A DNA stretch of 64,000 bases from Desulfuromonas soudanensis. Its GTDB lineage: Bacteria; Desulfobacterota; Desulfuromonadia; Desulfuromonadales; WTL. Both the position numbers and the translations under genes were made by a program. Numbering within the stretch: the first letter of the stretch is position 1; every line of letters starts with the position of its first letter. The stretch spans positions 1,240,001 through 1,304,000 of the forward strand of contig NZ_CP010802.1 of assembly GCF_001278055.1 (NCBI RefSeq), in the 5' to 3' direction. The notes beneath the pieces are model-generated. The model was not told where the DNA came from and ran no database searches. It worked only from the letters and a program-made list of their open reading frames with translations. Below, piece after piece: positions 38,750 through 47,798 of this stretch.

Positions 38750-38753
<4 letters not shown>
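37008..38753 (+). CDS. Sensor histidine kinase with periplasmic solute-binding (SBP3) domain
   Basis: This 581-residue membrane kinase has a signal peptide/first transmembrane segment (LTGALLALLVLALFPPGLRAA). Residues 35-255 are a family 3 solute-binding domain (YPPYEFLDDEGRPAGFNVELTEAIARVMG), implying detection of an amino-acid-like ligand in the periplasm. A transmembrane helix lies near residue 275 (YVALVAGPLLLILGG). The kinase core follows: H-box ILVSGVAHELNNPNG, N-box VVVNLVLNACQAL, G1 ADEGAGIAPEH and G2 GGTGLGLSVSAG. It overlaps the response regulator gene by 4 bases. The ligand is unknown. Confidence 0.9.
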
Positions 38754-40165
<1,412 letters not shown>

Positions 40166-40185
40166 AGGGACCGGCGCCTGTCCCT

Positions 40186-40266
40186 GAGCTAATCTGAGGA
40201 CAGCAGTCGACAGCAGTGGGGTCGCGTCCCAACTCTTGACAATGTCAGAAGTTGAGACGCGACCCC
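40186..40266 (+). repeat. REP-like unit A with long hairpin
   Basis: A 21-base block beginning GAGCTAATCTGAGG, then GGGGTCGCGTC pairing with its complement at 40256-40266 around an imperfect CAACTCTTGACA stem. The 21-base block recurs exactly at 42833-42853. The form suits a REP sequence of a RAYT system. Confidence 0.7.
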
Positions 40267-40297
40267 CTGCGGCACTATCGCATTTCCGACTTAACGC

Positions 40298-40332
40298 AAA
40301 AAACCCCGATCGGAAGGCCGATCGGGGTTTTC
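40298..40332 (+). terminator. Intrinsic terminator after the response regulator
   Basis: A 13-bp perfect stem (AAACCCCGATCGG) with an AAGG loop and TTTT. It lies downstream of the REP unit and can also stop minus-strand reading from the beta-propeller gene. Confidence 0.85.
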
Positions 40333-40387
40333 TCGTTGCTACCGTCGTGATGCATGAGGAGTCGGAAGGATCTGTCGATCTCTTTTT

Positions 40388-41683
40388 CTAGGGTTCGATC
40401 ACCTGCCAGAAAATCCTGCCGGTGCTCGACGAAGCGCCAGTGCAGGTCCCGTAGGCGAAAAGAATGTTCCCCCCCCGGGAAAAGCGCGTCACCATTTCCG
40501 TCTCCAGCAATCCATTGCAGGATACCGGATATTCCGCCAGCAAATTGTGGTTAGCGACATCGAAAAGCTGGATAGCGGACCCGTTGGTGGCTACGAAATA
40601 GTTCCCATCCGGGCTGAAGGAGCCGGAGAGCGGATAGGCATCCGTATCCCACTCCCCATAGACAGTGCCAAAGTCATCCGTACTGAAATCGAAGATAGTG
40701 TACGGGTTGACGGAGCCATTGCCAGATCCGGTCGTGAAAGCCGCATGCCTGCCATCGGGGGAGATTTGCAGATCGCCGGCAGAGGTGCCAACATAACCCC
40801 GCTGATCGACCAGATTGAGCGTCAAGGCCCCTTCGTCGAAGGCGTAGCGTTTGAGTTCCGCCGGGTTGATCCAGACCTCGCCGGCAACCAGCTGTTGCCC
40901 GGAGCGGTCGTATGCCAAAAGAATGCTGTCGGCGCTAAACGAGGTGTCGGGCCAGGTTTTCAGCACGCTTCCCGTGGCGCCATTCACCAGGCTGATGGAT
41001 GAATAGTCGGCATAAATATTCAGTGGGTCGGACCTCAGGCTGACGAAGAGCTTGTTGCTGCCCCCCAGCGCCAGATCGAGGGGGAGAGACGGCAGGGGAA
41101 TGAGGTTAGCCGTCCCGGCTTGCATATCGACGCGGGAAATGCTCGGCAGATCTTTCTTGACGGCGTAGAGCAGGCCCGACTCATCGTCGAACTCCATATC
41201 GCGAACCGCGCCGTCGACCGACACGGAGCGCTCGAACTCCTCGGTGAACACGTTTTGCAGTTCGACCCGGTTGTCCGTCGTGTTGGCGGAGAGGACCCAG
41301 CCGTCGCAGAGGGGGACGATATCCCCTGACAGGCTGGTCTCGATAACCCCCGACATTCCGAGTGTTGCGGGGTTGTCGAAGGTGCAGTTAATGACGTTGG
41401 CATGCACCGTGACCGTATCTGTCTGGCTTTGCAGCTCTCCGTCGTCCGCCAGCAGAGAAAGGACATAATCGCCTGGCAGATCGGCGGTAAAGCTTGGGGT
41501 GAGCGTATTCGCGCCGGAAAGGGTCGTGGCGCTCCCGCTCGGAGTGGAAACCAGGTTCCACTGATAGGTCAATGGCCCCCCGGCACTGTCGTAGGATGTC
41601 CCCGCCAGGTTCACGACCTTGCCGGTCAGGGCGTATTGATCCGTGCCGGCATCGATCACGGGGGAAGGGGTCAGGTTTGACAA
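40388..41683 (-). CDS. PKD-like plus beta-propeller protein, cut at its 5' end by a REP element
   Basis: About 430 residues can be read. Residues 8-95 look like a PKD/REJ-type immunoglobulin fold (VIDAGTDQYALTGKVVNLAGTSYDSAGGP in type). The rest resembles a WD40/YVTN-like propeller with repeated strands such as LQISPDGRHAAF and GSFSPDGNYFVA. There is no signal peptide or plausible ribosome site: the only upstream start is a TTG, and the first codons (LSNLTPS) are encoded by the REP of the RAYT element. The gene was probably longer and secreted before the element interrupted it, so the product is likely non-functional. The downstream end (WQVIEP, TAG) appears intact. Confidence 0.6.
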   Translation of the reverse strand: MSNLTPSPVIDAGTDQYALTGKVVNLAGTSYDSAGGPLTYQWNLVSTPSGSATTLSGANTLTPSFTADLPGDYVLSLLADDGELQSQTDTVTVHANVINCTFDNPATLGMSGVIETSLSGDIVPLCDGWVLSANTTDNRVELQNVFTEEFERSVSVDGAVRDMEFDDESGLLYAVKKDLPSISRVDMQAGTANLIPLPSLPLDLALGGSNKLFVSLRSDPLNIYADYSSISLVNGATGSVLKTWPDTSFSADSILLAYDRSGQQLVAGEVWINPAELKRYAFDEGALTLNLVDQRGYVGTSAGDLQISPDGRHAAFTTGSGNGSVNPYTIFDFSTDDFGTVYGEWDTDAYPLSGSFSPDGNYFVATNGSAIQLFDVANHNLLAEYPVSCNGLLETEMVTRFSRGGNILFAYGTCTGASSSTGRIFWQVIEP

Positions 41684-41693
41684 ACGGTGATTC
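41670..41693 (+). repeat. Left inverted REP of the RAYT element
   Basis: GTCAGGTTTGAC plus CAAACGGTGATTC. It matches the right repeat in inverted orientation at 20 of 24 positions. It holds the mini-palindrome GTCA-N4-TGAC. Confidence 0.7.
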
Positions 41694-41710
41694 CCCTCTA
41701 TCCTTCACTC

Positions 41711-42667
41711 ATGCCACGCAAACCTCGACTTCATTATCCCGGCGCCGTTTATCACGTCATTCTGCGTGGGAATAGCGGCCAAGACGTCTTCTTCGATGCG
41801 GGTGACCGTACGCGGTTCTTCTTGCTGATGCAGGAAAGCGTCGAGCGCTTCGGGTATCGCGTCCATGCCTTTTGCCTCATGACTACGCATCTTCATCTCG
41901 CCCTTCAGGTGGGAGATATCCCCCTCTCCCGGATTATGCAGAATGTCGGGTTTCGCTACACCCAGTTCATTAATCGCAAATATCACCGGACCGGGCATCT
42001 CTTCCAAGGGAGGTACAAGGCGCTTCTGATTGATGCCGACAGCTACCTGTTGGAACTGATCCGCTACATTCACCTCAATCCGGTCCGGGCCGGAATGGTT
42101 CGATCTCCGGAAGAGTACCCTTGGTCCAGCCATTCCAGTTATGATGGCGCTGTTCCCAGACCGCCTTGGTTGACTGTCGATTGGGCGCTGGCTCAGTTCG
42201 CGGGAGAGGCAGATACGGCCGTCGAGCGCTATCAGACGTTTGTCGCCGATGGATTAGGGGAGGGGCACCGGAAGGATTTTCACAGCGGATCGTTCGAAGG
42301 CCGTGCCCTCGGGGACGATAGCTTTATCGATCAGGCTCTGCTGAAAGCGGAAGAGAAAAGAGTAAGCGACATCGCCCTGAATCAGGTCATCGCGAGCGTC
42401 TGCTTGATCTATCAACTGACCACCGCTGAACTGAGGGCCGCAGGAAAGGCCCAACCGGCCGCAGAGGCCAGGGCGGTTGCCGCGCTCCTGGTCAGGAATT
42501 CAGATTCGCTATCTTTGATCGAACTGGCCGGATTTCTCAAGAGGGATCTTTCCGGGCTCAGTCATGCAGCACGCCGGATTGAACGGCGAGTGAAAACGGA
42601 TGGTTTGTTGGGTGCGAAATGGCAGGAGGTGTCGGAGAACTTGAGAATCTCCGTTTGTCAGGCTTGA
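41711..42667 (+). CDS. REP-associated tyrosine transposase (RAYT, Y1/IS200-like)
   Basis: This roughly 318-residue protein belongs to the HUH-type REP-associated tyrosine transposase group. MPRKPRLHYPGAVYHVILRGN starts the fold, the HUH motif is TTHLHLAL, and the catalytic Tyr is in FRYTQFINRKYHRTGHLFQ. Conserved LELIRYIHLNPVRAG and YPWSSHSSY follow. The C-terminal 100 residues include a DnaA-like HTH (NQVIASVCLIYQLTTAEL and following). These proteins are domesticated relatives of IS200/IS605 and maintain REP sequences rather than transposing themselves. It is flanked by inverted REPs at 41670-41693 and 42645-42668. The open frame begins 24 bases earlier, but MPRKPR is the usual start. Confidence 0.93.
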   Translation: MPRKPRLHYPGAVYHVILRGNSGQDVFFDAGDRTRFFLLMQESVERFGYRVHAFCLMTTHLHLALQVGDIPLSRIMQNVGFRYTQFINRKYHRTGHLFQGRYKALLIDADSYLLELIRYIHLNPVRAGMVRSPEEYPWSSHSSYDGAVPRPPWLTVDWALAQFAGEADTAVERYQTFVADGLGEGHRKDFHSGSFEGRALGDDSFIDQALLKAEEKRVSDIALNQVIASVCLIYQLTTAELRAAGKAQPAAEARAVAALLVRNSDSLSLIELAGFLKRDLSGLSHAARRIERRVKTDGLLGAKWQEVSENLRISVCQA

Positions 42668-42668
42668 C
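42645..42668 (+). repeat. Right inverted REP of the RAYT element
   Basis: GAATCTCCGTTTGTCA then GGCTTGAC. Together with the left repeat at 41670 it brackets the transposase gene, and it overlaps that gene's last codons. It contains GTCA-GGCT-TGAC. Confidence 0.7.
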
Positions 42669-42699
42669 CCCTTTCTGCGGATTGTACAAAGTGCCAACA

Positions 42700-42816
42700 A
42701 CAGCAGGTTGGAAGAAAGCGCATGCCTTGCAGTGAAGAACATCGGAAAGCCGTGTGCGGGAAAACCGCATGCACGGTTTGATGAGGGAGGGCAGGGTGAA
42801 CCTGCTCTCTACTCTA
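42700..42816 (+). mobile_element. Group II intron 3' remnant (domains V and VI only)
   Basis: Domain V is recognisable at about 42746-42779: AAAGCCGTG pairs with CACGGTTT, the TGCGG-GAAAA-CCGCA apical stem closes on a GNRA-like loop, and a two-base TG bulge lies between. Domain VI follows (GAGGGAGGGCAGG and CCTGCTCTC arms), ending near CTACTCTAC. No reverse transcriptase or 5' domains are present here, so it is a fragment. Confidence 0.75.
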
Positions 42817-42832
42817 CCCTTTTGTAGGCTTC

Positions 42833-42890
42833 GAGCTAATCTGAGGACAGCAGAGGGTAGCAGTGGGGTCGTGTCTCAACTCTTTTTTGC
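42833..42890 (+). repeat. REP-like unit B, direct repeat of unit A
   Basis: The 21 bases starting GAGCTAATCTGAGG are identical to 40186-40206. They are followed by GCAGTGGGGTCGTGTCTCAACTC, which parallels unit A but lacks the returning arm of the hairpin (replaced by a T-run). Confidence 0.72.
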
Positions 42891-42896
42891 CTGGCG

Positions 42897-44282
42897 ATGA
42901 TGGTGCTTGAACAGCGGCCCACATTAAGTCATCATAAATCTATGCCAAAAACAGCCTTTCAGGCCATCGAAAACAGCATCATCGCCTTCCTCGGCGGGGC
43001 CGCAGTTTCCTTGGGGGAATTAGAACCTGGGGAGGATCTCGCTGCAGTGGAGGATCTCCCCGCGGTGGAAGATCTTGCCGCAGTGGAAGATCTCGCCGCA
43101 GGGGAAGATCACCACGAAATTCTGATCCGCTTGATGTTCGACAAGTCCACCTACCTGTTCAAGGCCAAACGTGAGGAACTCGCCTTCACCTCTACCGAAA
43201 TCAGTTTCATCCGGGAGTTGCTGGCGGCTTTCGAAGGGCTCTACGGAGGCTTTTCTGCCGAGGGCTACGCGGCGCACTTCCGCACTGCCTTATTGACCTC
43301 ACTCACCGATATCGCCGTGGCCCGCTACCTGCGCGGTGACCGCAAGGGGGTGTTCTGGCCGGTGCAGAGCTTGATCCAGCTGCTGAAGAACCTCTCCTAC
43401 CAACGCTATGAAGGGACTCCGGCGACGACCGGCTTTCTCGTCTATCGCTCTCAGCTTGACGATTTTGTCGGCTCGCTCAAGGCCTCCCACTTCAACTGGT
43501 TCGATCTGGGGAAGGAGCGTCAGCGCATCAACGCCGATTTTTTCCGTAACCCCTTGACTTACCGTTTCGTCGACGGGCTGAGAGCCCTCTTTGTCTGCGA
43601 TATCCGCATGAACGTCAAGGGGACCATCCAGACCGGCTCGCCGCGTCCGCGGAAGCCGGTCGAGCAGTTGGCCTGGAAGGATACCCAAGACCTGCTCGGC
43701 TCGGCGGGAGAGGCGGCCTTTGCGATCTTTGTTAACGAGGTTTCGGAGGTCGAAGTCGTCCTGGACGGCGGACGACTTCTGGTCTGGCGCAAGGGAGTCT
43801 GGGGGGTCTACGATCCTGATATCTTCCGCGAATTTTTTGCCGGCAAGCTGGATAAGCGTTCGGTCGATTCCCTCGTCGGAGCCATCTACGCCCTTTCCAA
43901 ATCGCGCCACGGCACGGTGGTTCTGGTCGCCGATGAGGGGACAGATCTTGACGCCTTGCGTAAGGGGTCGGTCGGCGGTCGCGAGTCTTTAAGTCGGGCG
44001 CTGGTGGAACATGTGCGCGGCAGCAAACTCGGTGTTTTGGAACACTCCGGCGAGTTGAGCCGTATCCTCTCCTCGGACGGCTTGACGGTGATCAACCGCA
44101 AGGGGGAACTGCTCGATACCGGCGTCATCGTCGACACCTCGCAGGTCAAGGGTCTGGTCACTGGCGGCGGCCGTACCACAGCCGCCAGCGCGGCTTCGCA
44201 TTTCGGCCTGGTGATCAAGGTCTCTGAAGACGGACCGGTGGAACTCTATCGCGCGGGAAAACGGATCTACCGTTTCGGTTAA
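42897..44282 (+). CDS. DisA_N-like (diadenylate cyclase-like) protein with degenerate active site
   Basis: This protein has 461 residues from the first ATG; an ATG at 42942 (MPKTAFQ) is the likelier start. The C-terminal 140 residues resemble a DisA_N domain: VGAIYALSKSRHGTVVLVAD, LSSDGLTVINRKGELLDTGVIVD in the place of the DGA motif, and GGGRTTAASAASHFGLVIKVSEDGP in the place of the RHR motif. The catalytic DGA is DGL and RHR is RTT, so c-di-AMP synthesis is doubtful. The first 300 residues may be a sensor domain of the kind associated with such cyclases; I cannot name it. Four six-residue repeats (EDLAAV) lie near residues 46-69. It sits in the accessory region with no operon partner. Confidence 0.5.
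   Translation: MMVLEQRPTLSHHKSMPKTAFQAIENSIIAFLGGAAVSLGELEPGEDLAAVEDLPAVEDLAAVEDLAAGEDHHEILIRLMFDKSTYLFKAKREELAFTSTEISFIRELLAAFEGLYGGFSAEGYAAHFRTALLTSLTDIAVARYLRGDRKGVFWPVQSLIQLLKNLSYQRYEGTPATTGFLVYRSQLDDFVGSLKASHFNWFDLGKERQRINADFFRNPLTYRFVDGLRALFVCDIRMNVKGTIQTGSPRPRKPVEQLAWKDTQDLLGSAGEAAFAIFVNEVSEVEVVLDGGRLLVWRKGVWGVYDPDIFREFFAGKLDKRSVDSLVGAIYALSKSRHGTVVLVADEGTDLDALRKGSVGGRESLSRALVEHVRGSKLGVLEHSGELSRILSSDGLTVINRKGELLDTGVIVDTSQVKGLVTGGGRTTAASAASHFGLVIKVSEDGPVELYRAGKRIYRFG
43032..43103 (+). repeat. Four 18-bp tandem repeats inside the DisA_N-like gene
   Basis: Four imperfect copies of an 18-bp unit encode ED-L-A/P-A-V/G. Each is whole-codon, so copy-number changes keep the frame. They lie in an acidic linker. 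Confidence 0.75.
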
Positions 44283-44459
44283 GCGTCGGTTGTGGGATTT
44301 TAAGACCGGGGTTCGCTATCTGCTAATTCCGATGTTACCAATAAAAAACTTATGATAGCTGGTCAGCTAAACCTTGAAGCGGAATTAAGATCAGCAAAAC
44401 ATTAGTTCGACATGGAACCGAAAATAAATCCTTCCCTCTTCCGTCCCTCGATAAACCGC

Positions 44460-44682
44460 CCCCCCACTCCCCGCAGCAGCTCCCGGTGCTCCTCTCCACC
44501 TACCCTTTCCCCGGCAACCCCTGCGCCGGCGACGAGCCATTGCCGGCTCTCCCCGAGGCTGTCCATCTTCTCGTCGAAGAGGCCCTGGAGCGCTCGGGAG
44601 AGAATCAGTCCCTGGCCGGGCGCCTGATCGGCATCTCGCAGCCGGCCCTGAGCAAGCGCCTCAAGGACGGGAGGAAGTCGGG
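44460..44682 (+). pseudogene. Partial duplicate of the response regulator C-terminus
   Basis: The sequence closely matches the end of the response regulator gene at 39808-40165. It keeps LLSTYPFPGN and the Fis helix SGENQSLAGRLIGISQPALSKRLK, but 138 bases in between are missing. The junction is at an 8-base repeat (CCGGCAAC) present twice in the intact gene (39858-39865 and 39996-40003). The stop codon has also been lost. It is a remnant, not a gene. Confidence 0.85.
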
Positions 44683-44858
44683 GGACCGGCCCCGTCCGTC
44701 TGCCGGTGGCCCTCAAGCAAACTGGGGGGGTGGAATTTTCCGAGTTGGGACGACTGGGGGGGAGGGGAGAAATTATCGGCAAAAAGGATAAAATGAAATG
44801 TAGAAACTCCCCCGGAACTCAGCCGGGGCCAGCAGGTTGAAAGGAAAGGAGGTCTGTC

Positions 44859-45491
44859 ATGCGTCGCCTCACGGGAATATTCTTGGCCCTTGCCCTGGCG
44901 CTGGCCGGTTGTGCCTCCCCCGGCCCGCAATCCCTCCCGGAGCCGATCCCTCCCCTGCCGTACCGCATCACCCTGGAGTTTACCTCCGATATTTCCGATC
45001 CCTATTACGTCCTGTCGGGTCCGAGCGAGTCCTACCTCCGCGTTCCCTTCAACGCCTGGGCCAGGGGCGCCCTGCTGCGGCGTCTGGCCGCCCGTTCCGC
45101 AGGCGCCGGAGCGCCGGAGGTCACCCTCAGGGTGCATCTGGTCTCCCTGCAGACGAGCTACCGGGAGGTGGGGAGCGGTCCGGGAGGCGGGGCGCCGACG
45201 TCGACCGGCCTCTTCGGTCCCCTTCTCCTGGCGGGGGGGGATTTTGACGGCGGGGACGGTCGGCACATCCCCTCGGAAATCCACAAGGGCGCCCGCCTGG
45301 AGGCGGAGCTCAGGGTGGATCGGGGAGGACGGACGCTGGTGGAAAAAACCCTGACCCCCGAAGTCAGGGAGACGGTTTACTGGGAGGATTTCAACGACTG
45401 GAGCTACGATTACGGCGACCTCCTCCGGCGGCTGATTACCCGGTTGGTGAAGGATGTCGACGGCGCCCTCCAGGAGGTCGTCCTCCCCTGA
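44859..45491 (+). CDS. Lipoprotein of unknown function
   Basis: This 210-residue protein has a lipoprotein signal (MRRLTGIFLALALALAGC, lipidated Cys near residue 18) and a strong AAAGGAGG site 6-8 bases upstream. The mature part starts with a Pro-rich linker, then YRITLEFTSDISDPYYVLSGPSESYLRVPFNAW, alternating strands and helices. I do not recognise a family. The C-terminal YDYGDLLRRLITRLVKDVDGALQEV is helical. It is convergent with the AsmA-like gene. Confidence 0.65.
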   Translation: MRRLTGIFLALALALAGCASPGPQSLPEPIPPLPYRITLEFTSDISDPYYVLSGPSESYLRVPFNAWARGALLRRLAARSAGAGAPEVTLRVHLVSLQTSYREVGSGPGGGAPTSTGLFGPLLLAGGDFDGGDGRHIPSEIHKGARLEAELRVDRGGRTLVEKTLTPEVRETVYWEDFNDWSYDYGDLLRRLITRLVKDVDGALQEVVLP

Positions 45492-45506
45492 GGTCTTCTC
45501 CCCCTC

Positions 45507-46286
45507 CTAATTCCCCAGGAGTTTCTTGAGCTGGTCGCTGGCGCCGGTTCCGAGTTTCTCGTCGATCTTTTTCTCGACCTCCGCCCCCCTGTCACCGAGC
45601 CTGTCGCGCAATATCCGCTCCACCCCCTGGCGGGCGGCGGCTTTTTCCAGCTCTTTGAGGAGGGCCGTCAGCACGACGTCGGACAGGTTCTCGGGGGTGA
45701 TGCCGTTTTTGCCGCCGATATTGGTGAGGGTGATGGCCGGCACCCTGGCCTCCAGGACCTTGCCGCCGACCGCGGTCAGATCGAAGACACCGGTCCCCTC
45801 GGCGGTCGAAAGGCGGGTGACCCTGAGCTTGAGCGGAGCGCTTTCGCTCTTGGTCCCCTCGGTTTTCCCGGAGGAGGCGGAGGATTGTTTCAGGTTCTTT
45901 TTCAGGACATCGAGGTTGGATTCTCCCCGGGCGTTGATTTCAAAAAGGAAGCGCGTTTGACCGATACGGATCTCCTCGATCACCGGGACCTCCGCGGTGA
46001 GGGTGTCCGTATCGAGATTGAGGACGATTTCCCCGAGGGTGAAGACCGGGGCCTGCGAATACCCCGGAGGGTTGGCCACCGAAAGGCCGCTGACGACGCC
46101 GCTCCCTTCGCGCAGGGAGATTTTCACCGACTGGACGGCGACCTTGGTTCCCGCCGCTTCGCTGCCGTATTTTTCGATGCCGGCCTCGACCAGGCTGTCG
46201 AGGTTTTTCAGCAGGAAAAGGACCCCCGCGGCGATGACGACGACGAGGATGCCGCCGATGATCAGTGCTGATTTTCCCTTGCTCAT
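45507..46286 (-). CDS. AsmA-like membrane-anchored protein
   Basis: This 259-residue protein has one N-terminal transmembrane helix (ALIIGGILVVVIAAGVLFLL) and a periplasmic body of the AsmA/DUF748 type (GTKVAVQSVKISLREGSGVVSGLSVANPPGY). That pattern is typical of the lipid-groove bridge protein family, but the protein is very short. A Ser/Thr/Lys/Glu linker (KQSSASSGKTEGTKSES) divides it, and a charged helix ends it. The family is linked to lipid transport between membranes. The assignment is from pattern only. Confidence 0.6.
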   Translation of the reverse strand: MSKGKSALIIGGILVVVIAAGVLFLLKNLDSLVEAGIEKYGSEAAGTKVAVQSVKISLREGSGVVSGLSVANPPGYSQAPVFTLGEIVLNLDTDTLTAEVPVIEEIRIGQTRFLFEINARGESNLDVLKKNLKQSSASSGKTEGTKSESAPLKLRVTRLSTAEGTGVFDLTAVGGKVLEARVPAITLTNIGGKNGITPENLSDVVLTALLKELEKAAARQGVERILRDRLGDRGAEVEKKIDEKLGTGASDQLKKLLGN

Positions 46287-46720
46287 ACCTGTCTCCCCTG
46301 AATTGATGTCGTTAAAAATACGAAGCCAAAGTTACCAGCTTGTGAACGATTTGCCATAGGGAAAAAATCGTCAAACCGCAACCGGCCCTTTCCTGGGGAA
46401 AAAAGCGCCCTTGAATCCCGCTCAGGGGGTATGCCTCAGGTTATGATCATAACCTGAGGCATACCTCTTCTTTTTCCCCTCTCACCGGGCCTCCCGCCCC
46501 CTTTTCCCTCCCTGAGGATAACCCTCGTTATACCCCTTCGCCCCTTCCGCTCCCCCGAATATTCTCCAAAAACCCGTTAAAACCAATAAAGTGACCCCCT
46601 TGAGCCGACATGGTATGTGCCTTGCTGTATACTTGCCTGCTATGGGGCGTTGCGGAGCGTCCTCGATCTTTCCGCGGCGTTCGCGGAGCATTCATCACTA
46701 TTCGAAGGGAGAATGAAGAA
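46287..46720. other. Divergent intergenic region with a 38-bp palindrome
   Basis: This lies between the AsmA-like gene and the TAXI receptor gene. Apart from the palindrome at 46428-46465 it is C/T-rich on the plus strand. The open frame from 46610 upstream of the receptor start is unsupported. No structured RNA was recognised. Confidence 0.5.
46428..46465. promoter_or_regulatory. Perfect 38-bp palindrome
   Basis: The 19-base arm (GGTATGCCTCAGGTTATGA) is followed immediately by its exact complement with no loop. A TCTTCTTTTT tract follows on the plus strand. It could be an operator for a large dimeric regulator, a cruciform site, or a terminator. The position between divergent genes argues for an operator. 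Confidence 0.55.
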
Positions 46721-47707
46721 ATGAAGAAAACGGCAATAATCGTCCTGGTTCTGGCTATGGCCCTTGTCGGCTGCAAGGAAAAAACCGAGCAAAAGGCAGA
46801 GAGCGGCGCGGTCCGCTACCTGACCATAGGGACCGGCGGCGTCACCGGCGTCTATTATCCCACCGGCGGTGCCATCAGCAAGCTGGTCAACGAAAACAGC
46901 GATAAATACAACCTGCGGATGACCGTCGAGTCGACGGGGGGGTCGGTCTTCAACGTCAACGCCCTGATGAACGGCGACCTCCAGATGGGCGTCGTCCAGT
47001 CCGACCTGCAGTACCAGGCCTACAAGGGGCTCGGCGAATGGACGGGGAATCCGCAGGAGAAATTGCGGGCGATGTTCGCCATCCACCCCGAGGCCGTGAC
47101 CATCCTCTCCGCCGCCGACAAAAATATCAACAGCGTCGCCGACCTCAAGGGGAAGGTCGTCAACATCGGCGCTCCCGGCACCGGTCAGCGGGTCAACGCC
47201 CTCGACCTCTTCGCCGCCGCCGGGATTGACGAGAAGGATGTCACCATCGAGGGGATCAAACCGGCCGAGGCCGCCGGGATGCTGCAGGACGGCCGCATCG
47301 ACGCCTACTTCTACACCGTCGGCCATCCCAACGGTTCGATCAAGGAGGCCGTCGCCGGCGCCCGCAAGGTCGCCTTCGTCCCCGTCGACGCCGACCTGGT
47401 TGCCAAGCTGGTTGCCGAGCAGCCCTACTACGCCCCGGCCGATATCCCCGTCGCCCAGTATCCCGGGGTGACCAATACCGCCGACGTCCCGACCTTCGGC
47501 GTCAAGGCGACGATCTGCACCTCCGCCGCCGTCCCCGACGACGTGATCTACACCGTCACCAAGGAAGTCTTCGAGAACATCGAGGAGCTGCGCAAGCTTC
47601 ACCCGGCCCTGGCGGTGCTGACCCGCGAGAACATGATGCAGGGACTCTCCGCCCCCCTCCATCCCGGCGCCGTCAAGTATTTCAAGGAAGTCGGTCTGAT
47701 TAAGTAG
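46721..47707 (+). CDS. TRAP transporter solute receptor, TAXI family
   Basis: This 328-residue protein has a lipoprotein-type signal (MKKTAIIVLVLAMALVGC) and the TAXI signature (YLTIGTGGVTGVYYPTGGAISKLVN). The body follows the family closely (GDLQMGVVQSDLQYQAYKG, NIGAPGTGQRVNALDLF, GRIDAYFYTVGHPNGSI). The start is at MKKTAI, which has GAAGGGAG upstream; the earlier open frame is spurious. It binds a small organic anion or amino acid in the periplasm and delivers it to the fused permease encoded next. Its genetic context with glutamate dehydrogenase suggests glutamate. Confidence 0.93.
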   Translation: MKKTAIIVLVLAMALVGCKEKTEQKAESGAVRYLTIGTGGVTGVYYPTGGAISKLVNENSDKYNLRMTVESTGGSVFNVNALMNGDLQMGVVQSDLQYQAYKGLGEWTGNPQEKLRAMFAIHPEAVTILSAADKNINSVADLKGKVVNIGAPGTGQRVNALDLFAAAGIDEKDVTIEGIKPAEAAGMLQDGRIDAYFYTVGHPNGSIKEAVAGARKVAFVPVDADLVAKLVAEQPYYAPADIPVAQYPGVTNTADVPTFGVKATICTSAAVPDDVIYTVTKEVFENIEELRKLHPALAVLTRENMMQGLSAPLHPGAVKYFKEVGLIK

Positions 47708-47730
47708 CAGGGTCCATGTGGCACCACGGC

Positions 47731-47754
47731 GGGGGGACGGCGCACCGTCCCCCC
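47731..47754 (+). other. Stable hairpin between receptor and permease genes
   Basis: A perfect 10-bp GC stem (GGGGGGACGG/CCGTCCCCCC) with a CGCA loop and no T-run. Such stems often protect the upstream message so the binding protein is made in excess over the permease. Confidence 0.55.
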
Positions 47755-47798
47755 GTGAACCGAATTTCAGGGACGAGAGCAGAAAAAAGGATGAATCC

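Noticed and set aside
42700-42816. Complete group II intron
   Set aside because: Only the 3' domains are present; no reverse transcriptase or 5' end was found nearby.
43032-43103. CRISPR-like array
   Set aside because: The four repeats are contiguous 18-bp in-frame units with no spacers, inside a coding region.
44486-44791. Small gene encoding a Fis-like protein
   Set aside because: It is the damaged duplicate of the response regulator C-terminus with no start signals.
46610-46720. N-terminal extension of the TAXI receptor
   Set aside because: It would precede a normal lipoprotein signal peptide and has no ribosome site. The start at 46721 is well placed.
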